DNA from: Methylococcaceae bacterium | GTDB taxonomy: Bacteria; Pseudomonadota; Gammaproteobacteria; Methylococcales; Methylomonadaceae | Direction: 5' to 3' | NCBI GenBank assembly: GCA_021647585.1 | Contig: JAKIUK010000033.1 | Location: 1-43,157 of the forward strand | Length of the DNA stretch: 43,157 nucleotides | Part shown: positions 33,298-42,239 of the stretch, in pieces | Layout: every line of letters begins with the position of its first letter | How positions within the stretch are numbered: the first letter of the stretch is position 1 | Notes under the pieces: generated by a model | Database searches by the model: none | What the model saw: only the letters and a program-made list of their open reading frames with translations | What the model was told of the DNA's origin: nothing | Translations under genes and position numbers: made by a program

Positions 33298-34857
33298 TCA
33301 TTCCTCTTCCCGAGCCAATTCCAGATGGCTAGACAGTTTCCGCAGCGCATTTTCTGCCTGTTTGCATTCACTGATATCCTGAATAGTGAAAATGAGCAAA
33401 GCATGATGCTCAAAGTTTATTTTGCTGATACCTGTTTTGATAGGGAAGGTCACGCCTTGTTTTTTTAAGCCCCATGCTTCGACTGGGTGATCCGTCAGGT
33501 GGTCCACTTTGAGCTTAAGTTGTTGAGATTTATCTGTTGAAATTATTTGCACAACAGATTTGCCTTGTAACTCCTTGCTGGAGTAACCAAACATCGCTTC
33601 AGCAGACGGGTTGAGCGACTCTATATTAGCAGCATTATCGGCAATAATAATGCCATCCATAACATTGTTGAAGATGGCTCGCATCTTGGCTTCTTTATTC
33701 CATATCAATTGATCCATTTCAACACGCCGGGTGACATCATTTTGAACACCAATGTAATGGGTAATTTTATGCTGTTTGTTATATACCGGTGAAACGTAGA
33801 CTTCGTTCCAAAATAAACTGCCATCCTTGCGATAATTACGGATGACGGTGTAGACATTTCGGTTGTTAGTTATTGCGGCACGCAAATCTACGATGCCTGG
33901 CTGCTTGTTATCGTCTCCTTGCAGAAAACGGGGATTACGTCCCAGCAGTTCATCCATTGTATAGCCGGTCATACGAACAAAAGCTTGATTGGTATAGATG
34001 ATGGCATAATCTTGATCCTTCACGTCGGTAATAATAATACCGTTATTGCTGGAGTCCATGGCGTGTTGCATCAAATGTAGTCTGTCTTCGGCCTGGCGTT
34101 GATGAGTAACGTCCTGGATAGCACCATATAGTCGCACGACTTTACCCTTATTCCAGTCGCGTATCGGCAAGGCGTGATCCCTGAAAAAGTGAATTTCACC
34201 GTTATTGCTGACGACCCGATATTCAGCTGTATCTTCAAATCCTGCCAGCAGTTTGTCAAAATGGCACTGAACTATAACCTTGTCTTCCGCGTGTACTGGA
34301 AGCCCGTATTTGTGTCGCGGCTGATTATTAAGGATGAATTTTTTTAAGGGTTCAGTAAACCATTCAAAAACGGGTTTACCATCAGCAGAGATGCGCATGG
34401 AATAGGCGAAATCGGAAGTTAACCGGGAAATGGCAAGATCCCACTTCTCACATAACAAGACGCTATTTTCTTTCGCATGGCAAATTTTTTTGCCCGCCAC
34501 TTTACTTAAACATTGCATCACTGCATTATTCAAATGCAGACGATTGACTTTACTCAGGTAGTCATCCACACCCGCCTTTATCGTTGCGACGGCAACTTCT
34601 TCATTCCCAGAGCCTGTTAGTATGATAAAGGGAATGCAGGCATAACGATCGCGGATTTGTCTGAACAACTTTAAACCGGTAGTCCAGCGTAGGTTGTATT
34701 CGCTAATAACCAGGTCAAAGTCTGCTTGAGATAAAATGGATTCAAGCTGGTCATGTTCTGAGACTTCAACTATTTGAACTTCGACAAACTTATCTAAAAG
34801 AGTTTTCTTTGTTAAAGAACTCTCAGTCGGGTTGTCATCAATCAACAAGAATTTCAT
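33298..34857 (-). CDS. Receiver-PAS-PAS-PAS sensor, N-terminal fragment of the split kinase
   Basis: A 519-residue open frame ending in a TGA at 33298-33300. Domains are a receiver (about 1-118), then three PAS or PAS-like modules (about 145-265, 267-385 and 395-505), two with clear motifs (NNGIIITDVKDQDYAIIYT, NQAFVRMTGYTMDELLGRNP; GIIIADNAANIESLNPSAEA). The receiver has the acidic pair DD (7-8), but the usual phosphoacceptor Asp is Glu53 (VISEYNL), which would block or mimic phosphorylation. The frame continues past the TGA as AWIAKEIHDELG into the kinase domain. A CGA-to-TGA change would account for the break, since AREEER before the H-box is usual in this family. The intact gene would encode 721 residues. 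Confidence 0.88.
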   Translation of the reverse strand: MKFLLIDDNPTESSLTKKTLLDKFVEVQIVEVSEHDQLESILSQADFDLVISEYNLRWTTGLKLFRQIRDRYACIPFIILTGSGNEEVAVATIKAGVDDYLSKVNRLHLNNAVMQCLSKVAGKKICHAKENSVLLCEKWDLAISRLTSDFAYSMRISADGKPVFEWFTEPLKKFILNNQPRHKYGLPVHAEDKVIVQCHFDKLLAGFEDTAEYRVVSNNGEIHFFRDHALPIRDWNKGKVVRLYGAIQDVTHQRQAEDRLHLMQHAMDSSNNGIIITDVKDQDYAIIYTNQAFVRMTGYTMDELLGRNPRFLQGDDNKQPGIVDLRAAITNNRNVYTVIRNYRKDGSLFWNEVYVSPVYNKQHKITHYIGVQNDVTRRVEMDQLIWNKEAKMRAIFNNVMDGIIIADNAANIESLNPSAEAMFGYSSKELQGKSVVQIISTDKSQQLKLKVDHLTDHPVEAWGLKKQGVTFPIKTGISKINFEHHALLIFTIQDISECKQAENALRKLSSHLELAREEE

Positions 34858-35035
34858 GTGTGGTATTCACAGCAGTAGATTTTAAAATGTATTGGAAATA
34901 AAAAGTCCATAGAAATTCATTATTAGGAATACAGGACAGTTTATCAGCTTGAGTTTTTTTATTGGAAACAAATATGACCGACGAGTTATACTGTTCGATG
35001 CCAGGTTAATTCAAGTTGATGCCAGGTTAATTCAA
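34858..35035. other. Gap with a 21-bp tandem duplication
   Basis: GATGCCAGGTTAATTCAAGT occurs twice in a row (34997-35017 and 35018-35038, unit of 21 bases). The segment 34858-34996 is the presumed promoter region of the sensor kinase; no clear motif was found there. Confidence 0.6.
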
Positions 35036-35231
35036 GTTACAGATTACCGGTCTTGAGTCCTCTACAGAAGCTCCAACCAAGCAAGAAAAACTAAAACGGA
35101 AACGACGTCCCAATAGAAGCTCAAATCAGGCGCGTAAACCAAAAAAACAAATAATCCGACTAGAAAACAACCTAGATAAGTTTACTCAACTGGTTTTTAT
35201 GTACAAATCAATACCCTGGATAATTTCCTGT
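35036..35231 (+). pseudogene. Fragment of a DEAD-box helicase C-terminal tail (rhlE relict)
   Basis: From about 35039 the plus strand reads QITGLESSTEAP, then KLKRKRRPNRSSNQARKP. The helicase at 25327 has QITGFEPSAEAP and KPKRKPRPNRSSNQARKP at the same place. The DNA match is high over about 100 bases and then ends; the frame runs on through unrelated sequence to a TGA at 35229-35231. There is no helicase core upstream. It is a displaced 3' fragment of a paralogue or an old duplication. This copy lacks the repeat element that altered the end of the working gene. Confidence 0.7.
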
Positions 35232-35307
35232 TGAATTAAGTCGAGCCCGAAATCAGCTTTCGGACTCACATTGGTCAATGAATATATTTTCTTAGTTGTT
35301 ATCTTAC

Positions 35308-36267
35308 TTAATATTTGCTCACGACTTCCGCCATCGCCTGTCCAATCAGTTGGTGAGTCTGTGCAGTGGGATGAATCTCGTCGAAAAACACAAAGCTATT
35401 GATGTCAAAAAAACTACAGTCAGGATGGAACACTGGCAGACCGGTTATAAGTAACGTCTCCGTAGAGAAACAGGCATCCTTATTGTTGGTGAATCCAAGC
35501 TCCTCACTCTTTTCCACAATCAATTGAAAGAAGCGAAAGGCATTAAACCGTATAATATTGAGGTCAAACTCGTGCTCTATTCTGTGTGCCGCTTTCTTGA
35601 CCTTCTTGTTGAACATTTTTGTCAACTTAGTAGTCCGTTTAATTAAATCTGCATCTCCAATCGCCTCTGCTAACAATTTTGTTTCCGGAATTGCACCAAT
35701 ATCTGTTACATTAACCAGCAAAATATGTTGGGCACCAAAACTTGCAAGATCTCTCAGCGCATCAGCCACACCACCAGATGCCTCAGTAATAATGTCTGCT
35801 GCGGTAGAATCATCATAAGTATCCCTGGCATCGCGAATGTCGTTGCCGCCTATAAACACCACATAAAGTGCATCCGATGGTGCCACTCCCCCCGTACTGA
35901 AAAGAAACGTATTAATTTGTGTAGGTAGGTCGATAGTCGGTGCAACCCCCAAAGTCACAGCCCGTGCTCCGGCAACAGCAAAATTAGTTCCCACTGGACC
36001 GATTGCAGAAGTCAAGTGCTTCGACGGCTCTACCGACAACCCCAACTCTTCTGCCAACACTTCCACCGCCCTCAAGCCATTACTGAACCCCTGATCATAA
36101 GGTGAGTAATTCAAAAAAGCCGCCTGGGGGAATTCTGCTAAATTGCCATTATCCGAAAGGCTGTCACCGAAAATGTAGATATTACTGAAATTTTTATGAG
36201 CCAATGCACTGCCAGACATCGACAGGAACATGAGCAGAATGATGCGATAAAGAACTTGCTGAAACAT
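35308..36267 (-). CDS. SGNH/GDSL-family lipase/esterase, exported
   Basis: A 319-residue protein with a signal peptide (about 1-23, cut after ALA) and the GDSL hydrolase blocks: FGDSLSDNGN (about 32-41, catalytic Ser), GPVGTNFAVAGA (oxyanion Gly/Asn region), VFIGGNDIRDA (about 137-147, Asn) and FDEIHPTAQTHQL (about 298-310, Asp and His). All catalytic residues are present. It resembles thermolabile haemolysin/phospholipase-type esterases; the natural substrate is not known. It probably acts in the periplasm or outside the cell. There is no autotransporter domain. A strong ribosome site (AGGAGAG) precedes the ATG. It is probably a single-gene unit. Confidence 0.9.
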   Translation of the reverse strand: MFQQVLYRIILLMFLSMSGSALAHKNFSNIYIFGDSLSDNGNLAEFPQAAFLNYSPYDQGFSNGLRAVEVLAEELGLSVEPSKHLTSAIGPVGTNFAVAGARAVTLGVAPTIDLPTQINTFLFSTGGVAPSDALYVVFIGGNDIRDARDTYDDSTAADIITEASGGVADALRDLASFGAQHILLVNVTDIGAIPETKLLAEAIGDADLIKRTTKLTKMFNKKVKKAAHRIEHEFDLNIIRFNAFRFFQLIVEKSEELGFTNNKDACFSTETLLITGLPVFHPDCSFFDINSFVFFDEIHPTAQTHQLIGQAMAEVVSKY

Positions 36268-36519
36268 GGTAACTCTCCTTTAATTATTATTATTATGACA
36301 CTACTATTTTTAGCGGGTAGGAAAAGCCCCATCCACCATTGAATCCCCGTTGAAATACCATGATAATAATCAGAAATGATATTTTCCAAACCAGGCTGAG
36401 TATATCTTATACTATTACTTCTAAAATGTAGCAATAATCATAGTAGGAAAGTACCATCAATCATTAACATCAGCTTGAATATCAACATTAGTCAAACTTA
36501 TATCGCAAACTTTAAGTAC
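36268..36519. other. Upstream region of the GDSL gene
   Basis: An AT-rich gap with a TTA/ATT-rich run (36281-36295) just ahead of the GDSL ribosome site. No gene or convincing promoter motif was found. Confidence 0.4.
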
Positions 36520-36779
36520 TGTCATTTCGTCCAGCGGAACGACTTGAATGGATAGATATATTGCTCCTTGCAATATCTACATTCACCATCTCCCTGAGAT
36601 TTACACTGGAAGTAGGGCAATACATCATGCCATGGACGGCATGTAGTAGGGTAACGCACTCAGGCAGGAGCTATTACCGAGGAACAGTTACCAAGGAGTA
36701 GCGAAGTGGTGTTGCCGAGAAATCTTGTTGCTTAAAAACGTGTTGTGACTCAAGATTCCTCCCGTTGGTCGGAATGACA
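36520..36779. repeat. GTCATTTCG-bounded dispersed repeat, copy 2
   Basis: Begins TGTCATTTCGTCCAGCGGAA and ends GGTCGGAATGACA. It shares GCCATGGACGGCATGTAG and TTACCGAGGA with copy 1 at 22984-23175 but is about 68 bases longer. Internal near-repeats are visible (TTACCGAGGAACAG, then TTACCAAGGAG). The segment 36780-37069 after it is the leader of deaD, with no gene. Confidence 0.6.
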
Positions 36780-37069
36780 CCGTTTGTGAAGTTTATCCAC
36801 AAATGCAAAAATCGAGAGTAACCTATGATAGGTTAATAATTATTTACAAATATTATCAGTTGCTCCTCCTTTCCCATCCATAGAAATGAGGTGGTAGCGA
36901 CAATCCCTAACATTTAACTAACATATCATTAGCTATTTAAGATCTGAAAATCAAAATTTCGAGAGTATGTATAAATTTAAAAAAAACATATCTTTTATTA
37001 TTGATAAAACATATAATATCCGGTTACATATTTTTCACCTCCACCACAGCCCATTCCACAGGTATTTGA

Positions 37070-38833
37070 ATGTCCGAAAACGATAATATATCGCTACCCT
37101 CCTTCCGTGATTTAGATTTAATAGAACCCGTACTAAAAGCCGTTGAAAATGCGGGTTATGAAACTCCATCACCTATTCAGGCTCAAATCATACCTTTTAT
37201 GCTGGATGGTAGAGATGTTCTTGGACAAGCACAAACAGGCACAGGAAAAACAGCAGCTTTTGCATTGCCAATTTTATCTCGAATAGATCTTAAGCAAAAA
37301 AATCCACAAGTTCTAGTTTTAGCACCTACTCGTGAACTGGCCATTCAAGTTGCCGAGGCTTTTCAGGGTTATGCATCCAAACTAAACGGCTTTCATGTTC
37401 TACCTATATACGGTGGTCAGGATTACAGCACCCAATTACGCCAACTTAGACGCGGTGTTCATGTCATAGTCGGCACACCAGGCCGGGTTATGGACCATAT
37501 GCGCAAAGGCACGCTGAAACTGGGTCAGTTAAACACGCTAGTACTTGATGAAGCCGATGAAATGCTACGCATGGGCTTTATAGATGACGTGGAATGGATT
37601 CTTGAACAAATTCCAGAAAAAAGACAAATTGCTCTTTTTTCTGCAACCATGCCCACTGTTATCCGAAAAATTGCACAAAAGTATCTGCATAGCCCTGAGC
37701 AAATAACAATCAAGGTCAAAACAGCTACAGCGGAGAATATACGCCAACGCTACTGGTTTGTTAGTGGTGTACATAAATTAGATGCCTTGACTCGTATTCT
37801 GGAAGCCGAAGAATATGACGGCATGATTATTTTCGTGCGTACCAAAACTGCAACCATAGAATTAGCAGAAAAGCTGGAAGCCCGAGGCCATTCAGCCTCT
37901 GCAATTAATGGTGACATGTCACAACAATTACGTGAAAGAGCCATTAATAATCTGAAGCACGGAAAATTGGATATTCTGATTGCCACCGATGTTGCTGCCA
38001 GAGGGCTGGATGTAGACCGTATCACTCATGTGGTTAACTATGATATCCCATACGATACAGAATCTTATATTCATCGTATTGGAAGAACTGGCCGTGCCGG
38101 ACGCACGGGTGATGCTATTTTATTTGTATCCCCTAGAGAAAAACGTTTATTAAGCAATATAGAACGGGCAACAAAGAAAAAAGTTGAAGAAATGCAACTA
38201 CCTTCAACAGAATTTATTAATAACGCACGTATCTCTCGTTTTAAACAACGCATTACCGATACACTTGCTGGTGAAGAGCTTAGTTTCTTTACCCAGTTGA
38301 TCGAACAATATCAAACTGAACATGATGTTCCCGCTGCTGAAATAGCAGCCGCTCTGGCTAAAATAGCTCAGGGAAATACTCCTCTGTTAATCAAAGACAT
38401 CCCCAAAAGAGCACGTAAAGAGCGCAATGATAGACAAGGCGAACGCAATGAACGTGGCAGCAGCCGCAGAGATCGTAGTGAGCGCAAACCCAGACGTAAC
38501 AGAGAGAGTAATTCCAATATCAAAATGGAATTATTCCGTATTGAAGTAGGAAATAGCCATGGTGTTAAACCCGGCAATATTGTAGGCGCTATTGCTAACG
38601 AAACCGGCATTGACGGCGATCATATTGCTCGTATTAATATTGAAGAAAATTACAGTACCGTTGAATTACCTGCCGGCATGCCTAAGGAACTATTTCAGGA
38701 ATTGAAAAAAGTAAGGGTTGCTGGACAGCAATTAAACATTTCATTAATGGATAAAGCATTAATCAAAAAAGCAAAAAGCAAAAAGCGCGTAGGATCATCG
38801 TCCAGACGTTCAAAAAACAATCCAGGTAAATAA
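37070..38833 (+). CDS. deaD: DEAD-box RNA helicase DeaD/CsdA
   Basis: A 587-residue helicase of the DeaD (CsdA) type, which unwinds RNA during ribosome assembly and cold adaptation. Motifs are TPSPIQAQIIP (Q), AQTGTGKTAA (I), PTRELA, GTPGR, DEAD (II), SAT (III), RGLD and HRIGRTGR (VI), followed by the helical region (about 385-440). A basic linker comes next (ERNDRQGERNERGSSRRDRS, about 455-475) and then a DbpA-like RNA-binding domain (about 485-560, LFRIEVGNSHGVKPGNIVGA). The usual length in E. coli is about 630, so the tail is somewhat short. The ATG is preceded by AGGT. The long AT-rich 5' region is compatible with cold-shock control but shows no clear motif. A terminator follows at 38881. 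Confidence 0.95.
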   Translation: MSENDNISLPSFRDLDLIEPVLKAVENAGYETPSPIQAQIIPFMLDGRDVLGQAQTGTGKTAAFALPILSRIDLKQKNPQVLVLAPTRELAIQVAEAFQGYASKLNGFHVLPIYGGQDYSTQLRQLRRGVHVIVGTPGRVMDHMRKGTLKLGQLNTLVLDEADEMLRMGFIDDVEWILEQIPEKRQIALFSATMPTVIRKIAQKYLHSPEQITIKVKTATAENIRQRYWFVSGVHKLDALTRILEAEEYDGMIIFVRTKTATIELAEKLEARGHSASAINGDMSQQLRERAINNLKHGKLDILIATDVAARGLDVDRITHVVNYDIPYDTESYIHRIGRTGRAGRTGDAILFVSPREKRLLSNIERATKKKVEEMQLPSTEFINNARISRFKQRITDTLAGEELSFFTQLIEQYQTEHDVPAAEIAAALAKIAQGNTPLLIKDIPKRARKERNDRQGERNERGSSRRDRSERKPRRNRESNSNIKMELFRIEVGNSHGVKPGNIVGAIANETGIDGDHIARINIEENYSTVELPAGMPKELFQELKKVRVAGQQLNISLMDKALIKKAKSKKRVGSSSRRSKNNPGK

Positions 38834-38880
38834 ACTTACCCCCTAAGCACTGATAGCTCATAGACCGTTTAAGTATTATT

Positions 38881-38922
38881 CACCATGAAGTTTATTTTCT
38901 TTGTGGTGACTATTATTTTTTT
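38881..38922 (+). terminator. Intrinsic terminator of deaD
   Basis: CACCATGAAG (38881-38890) pairs with CTTTGTGGTG (38899-38908) over ten positions including two wobble pairs, with loop TTTATTTT. It is followed by ACTATTATTTTTTTG, a T-rich tract. Confidence 0.65.
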
Positions 38923-39012
38923 GTTCAGCAACATCTCAAAATATCTTTGTACGGTAGAGCCGGTGACATACTGTCCTACTGTTTCAGCAGTGTAAATAGA
39001 GAGTCCAGTACC

Positions 39013-39723
39013 TTATTTATTCCAAAGACACTCACCACTGGCTTTTTCTATTGCTTCCAGTCGTTGCTGATGGGCTTGCAACTCTTCATCAGAACAATTA
39101 ATCACTTTTAATTTTGGTCTATCTGCGGACAGACGAACTATTTGTTGTTTTTGCTCTTTACTTCCCTCGTCAAAATCAAGCAAGGAAAACTGTCCTCCCG
39201 TCATGGACAGATATACCTCAGCTAAAATCTCAGCATCTAACAATGCTCCATGCAATTCTCTATGACTATTATCTATCCCAAGACGTTTACATAACGCATC
39301 TAAACTGGCTCTCGCTCCAGGGTATTTTTTTCTGGCAAAAGGTAAGGTATCAAAAATAGTACTTTTATCTTCAACCGTTAATTTTGCTCCTTTTAGCAAA
39401 GCCAGTTCATGATTTAAGAATCCTACATCAAACGGCGCATTGTGAATTATTAATTCGGCCCCTTCTGTAAAAGCCAAATAATCATCGACTATATCTTCAA
39501 ATCGAGGTTTATCCTGCAGAAATTCATTGGTAATACCATGAACTTCAATAGCCCCCTGGTCTATTACACGATCAGGATTTATATAGACGTGAAAGGTGTT
39601 ACGCGTTAACCGTCGATTGACCAGTTCAACACAGCCTATTTCTATAATTCGATGCCCTTCTTGTGGATTCAGACCGGTTGTTTCAGTATCTAATACCACC
39701 TGTCTAACTGTAGATTTACTCAT
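39013..39723 (-). CDS. dnaQ: DNA polymerase III epsilon subunit (3'-5' proofreading exonuclease)
   Basis: A 236-residue DnaQ protein. Exonuclease motifs are VLDTETTGL (ExoI, Asp and Glu), IIHNAPFDVGFLN (ExoII) and HGALLDAEILAEVYL (ExoIII, DEDDh type, with HRELHGALLDAE giving the His and Asp). The C-terminal segment of about 50 residues would bind the alpha polymerase subunit. I prefer the second ATG (39723, MSKSTVRQ), where AGGT lies nine bases upstream, over the ATG at 39729. In many gammaproteobacteria dnaQ is divergent from rnhA, but no rnhA is seen here; the adjacent 39724-40305 has no supported gene. Confidence 0.93.
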   Translation of the reverse strand: MSKSTVRQVVLDTETTGLNPQEGHRIIEIGCVELVNRRLTRNTFHVYINPDRVIDQGAIEVHGITNEFLQDKPRFEDIVDDYLAFTEGAELIIHNAPFDVGFLNHELALLKGAKLTVEDKSTIFDTLPFARKKYPGARASLDALCKRLGIDNSHRELHGALLDAEILAEVYLSMTGGQFSLLDFDEGSKEQKQQIVRLSADRPKLKVINCSDEELQAHQQRLEAIEKASGECLWNK

Positions 39724-39729
39724 AACCAT

Positions 39730-40305
39730 ATGACCTGTAACCGCTTTCCATCTTTCTTTAGTTTATTTTGTATACATAGATGTAGATTAAAAATTATACT
39801 GCCTTATAACAAACAACCACTAGCTTTATGCTGGTGGCTGTGTAGTCATCGTACAAATGTTTATCGGTACCCTGTATTTTCTTATTCCCCCACTTTTCTA
39901 GTATATCTACCTATACAGCTGAGCAATGTAATGAGTTTAATAGCTATCCTCTGTTGTTTGTTTAATGGACTGATCTGAGTCAAGAGCCAACTTGACTGAT
40001 GATTCTCTGAATTCAGGTGTATTAGTTTGTAACTTTTCCATTTTAGTTAATCGATACTCAACTGGGGGTTAAGATATCATAAATTATGCGTCCGGTTTAG
40101 TACAGCCACTGCTACTTCATTCTAAGTTGCTAGGGTAATATATTTATATATCTTGGCTGCACTGATGGGCTGTTTGGTCGCAATCCATTATACAACCAAG
40201 ACTTCACTAGTTTTCATTCGCTCTAAATGGGAATTGAGACCTTTTGTTACCTTAAAATTAAATATTTTGTACTATTCTTTTAATTAGTTTTGCTATTATC
40301 TTAGT
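39730..40305. other. Intergenic region without a supported gene
   Basis: About 575 bases of mixed sequence. Short open frames occur on the plus strand (one of 82 codons from 39730, one of about 40 codons ending near 40288), but none has a ribosome site or a recognisable family. It should contain the promoters of dnaQ and of the motA-like gene; I could not identify them. Confidence 0.4.
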
Positions 40306-41136
40306 ATGAAAAAACAAATCTGGGTACATTCTCTCTATCTAAAAAAGAATACTGTTAACTATTCAACGGCATTAGGCATAATTTTTAGCATATTACTTTT
40401 AATTTTTATTATTTTATATGCAGCGAATGACCCCTTAACATTTTTTAATTTACCCGGGTTCGTCATTGTTATAGCCGGAACAGTTGCAGCAGTATTTCTA
40501 AGCTACCCTTTAAGAGATATTAAACAGGGAATAAGATCAGTCAAACTCATCTTCTATTATGAAAGTTTAAACCCGAAAAAAGAAGCCGATGAGATCATTG
40601 CTGTAGCAAAAATGTGGTTTCAACGAGACTCTATTGCTATAGAAAATGTCATTGAGTCAATTAACAACCCCTATCTTAAAACTGGATTCCAATTAATAGT
40701 TGATAAAACACCTATAGATGACATTCTTGCTTTATTGAAATGGAGAATTGCTCGCCTGCGAGCCAAAGAAAAAGCTGAATCTAATATTTTTTATAGTCTC
40801 GCTTCCTACGCCCCTGCATTTGGTATGCTTGGTACCTTAGTCGGACTAATTAACATGCTGGAAATCATAGAAATGAAAGACATCAGTGCCATCACTTCTA
40901 ACATGGCAGTTGCATTGATCACAACATTTTACGGTTTGCTGCTTGCAAATCTGGTTTTTAACCCAATCGCAGTTAAATTAGAAAGAAGAACCGAGCAACG
41001 TATTATGATTATGAGCATGGTCATGGAAGGAATTACACTGATTGCTGATCGTCGCACACCTTCTTTTGTTAGGGAAACACTCAATTCATTCATTGCCAAT
41101 TTTGATAATGAACTGGAAACTCTGGAAATAAAATGA
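40306..41136 (+). CDS. MotA/TolQ/ExbB-type proton channel protein (MotA/PomA-like)
   Basis: A 276-residue protein with membrane segments at about 23-42 and 50-68 and two more at about 165-190 and 200-222, as in MotA/PomA stators. LPGFVIVIAGTVAAVFLSYP matches the PomA region IPSLLIVVGGT. The third helix has SYAPAFGMLGTLVGLINML and the fourth MAVALITTFYGLLLANLVFNP, both with conserved Pro, Gly and Thr of the channel. The cytoplasmic loop is basic (KWRIARLRAKEKAE). It forms the ion channel with the protein encoded next, which overlaps it by four bases (ATGA). The first 18 residues are unlike the family, and no ribosome site is visible, so the true start may be a little downstream. It may power flagella or another envelope process. 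Confidence 0.85.
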   Translation: MKKQIWVHSLYLKKNTVNYSTALGIIFSILLLIFIILYAANDPLTFFNLPGFVIVIAGTVAAVFLSYPLRDIKQGIRSVKLIFYYESLNPKKEADEIIAVAKMWFQRDSIAIENVIESINNPYLKTGFQLIVDKTPIDDILALLKWRIARLRAKEKAESNIFYSLASYAPAFGMLGTLVGLINMLEIIEMKDISAITSNMAVALITTFYGLLLANLVFNPIAVKLERRTEQRIMIMSMVMEGITLIADRRTPSFVRETLNSFIANFDNELETLEIK

Positions 41137-42062
41137 GCAGCTCCTCATACAATAAACATGAAGCCTCATTATCCATTGAAGAAATCTATCAGCAGTCCAA
41201 TAACCAGCAACAAAATTGGTTATTAACTTATATAGATGTTTTTGTTTTAATTATTATGCTTGTTATTACATTAATGGCGCTTAGTGATTTTGAAACCGAA
41301 CAAAAAAACACAAAAAAACAAATTATTCAGCAGCAACCAAAGACCCCGGCTGCGGTAATGAAAAGTCGTTCAAGCATAGCTGACATCATAATACCTACCA
41401 CGCATCCTGACCCCAGCAATTCATCAGCTAAAAACCAACAAAAACAGCCCCTCCTTCCACCCCCATTCATAGCACCAAAGCCATCACAAGTTATTCAGCC
41501 TAAAAAGCAGACACCAACGCCTAAAGAAGAAATAATTGAAGCCAAAAACATCGACAAACCTGAAGTCAAACCCAGTCAAACTGATCAACAACAAAATCAT
41601 CCGCTCAGCGAAGAAAAAATTCAAAACCAACTCAGCAAAACAATAGAGGAACTGGGGCTTATAGACGCAGTTAACATGAAAGTCACTCATGGTTATGCTC
41701 AACTTGAAATTCAGGACAAAATTCTTTTTAAATCGTCTGCCGCCACCTTGTTAGATAAAGGTGCAGCCCTGTTAAAAAAACTTATTCCTTTATTAGCTAA
41801 GTCTTCGGGTTTGATTTATATAGAAGGACACACCGATAACCGGCCTATAAAAACAACTACATTCCCTTCAAACTGGGAACTGGGTGCTGCAAGAGCAACA
41901 AGTGTTTTACATTTTCTTGCATCACAAAAACTGAATGTTTCACGTTTGAGAGCGATAACCTATGGTGATACCAAACCTATTGCAGATAATTCAACTGAAG
42001 AAGGTAGAGAACAAAACCGTCGAGTCAGTCTTGTTATTAAAGTATCAGATAAAATCGATTAA
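41133..42062 (+). CDS. MotB/OmpA-family protein (peptidoglycan-binding stator partner)
   Basis: A 309-residue protein. A short cytoplasmic N-terminus is followed by one membrane helix (about 29-49) with an aspartate in LTYIDVFVLII, the position of the ion-carrying Asp of MotB. A long periplasmic linker rich in Pro, Gln and Lys (about 55-160) follows, then an OmpA-like domain (about 190-305) with IEGHTDNRPI, NWELGAARATSVLHFL, and EGREQNRRVSLVI for binding peptidoglycan. The linker is longer than in flagellar MotB, and the membrane helix lacks the typical MotB YADFMTAMMAFF text. A stator for another machine (gliding or surface motility, or envelope energisation) is therefore also possible. It is translationally coupled to the motA-like gene. 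Confidence 0.85.
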   Translation: MSSSSYNKHEASLSIEEIYQQSNNQQQNWLLTYIDVFVLIIMLVITLMALSDFETEQKNTKKQIIQQQPKTPAAVMKSRSSIADIIIPTTHPDPSNSSAKNQQKQPLLPPPFIAPKPSQVIQPKKQTPTPKEEIIEAKNIDKPEVKPSQTDQQQNHPLSEEKIQNQLSKTIEELGLIDAVNMKVTHGYAQLEIQDKILFKSSAATLLDKGAALLKKLIPLLAKSSGLIYIEGHTDNRPIKTTTFPSNWELGAARATSVLHFLASQKLNVSRLRAITYGDTKPIADNSTEEGREQNRRVSLVIKVSDKID

Positions 42063-42239
42063 ATAATTCAACAATGTTTTCATTTCTACATCATGAACAG
42101 ATTCGCTGATTTTGTCAGTTTAGACTCATTTCATAGTGGAGAAGACAGTTTCTTGCTAAATTATATAGACTAGCGTATAAGATAACTCGATCTAGACAAC
42201 AACTTGTTGTGCCAAATAGAATAATTGGTAAAATTTAAA

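Noticed and set aside
39730..39978. An 82-codon plus-strand frame next to dnaQ
   Set aside because: No ribosome site and no recognisable family; it is not an rnhA remnant as far as I can see.
40150..40290. A short hydrophobic frame (LAALMGCLVAIHYTTK...) before the motA-like gene
   Set aside because: Only about 40 codons from an ATG with no ribosome site and no family; probably chance.
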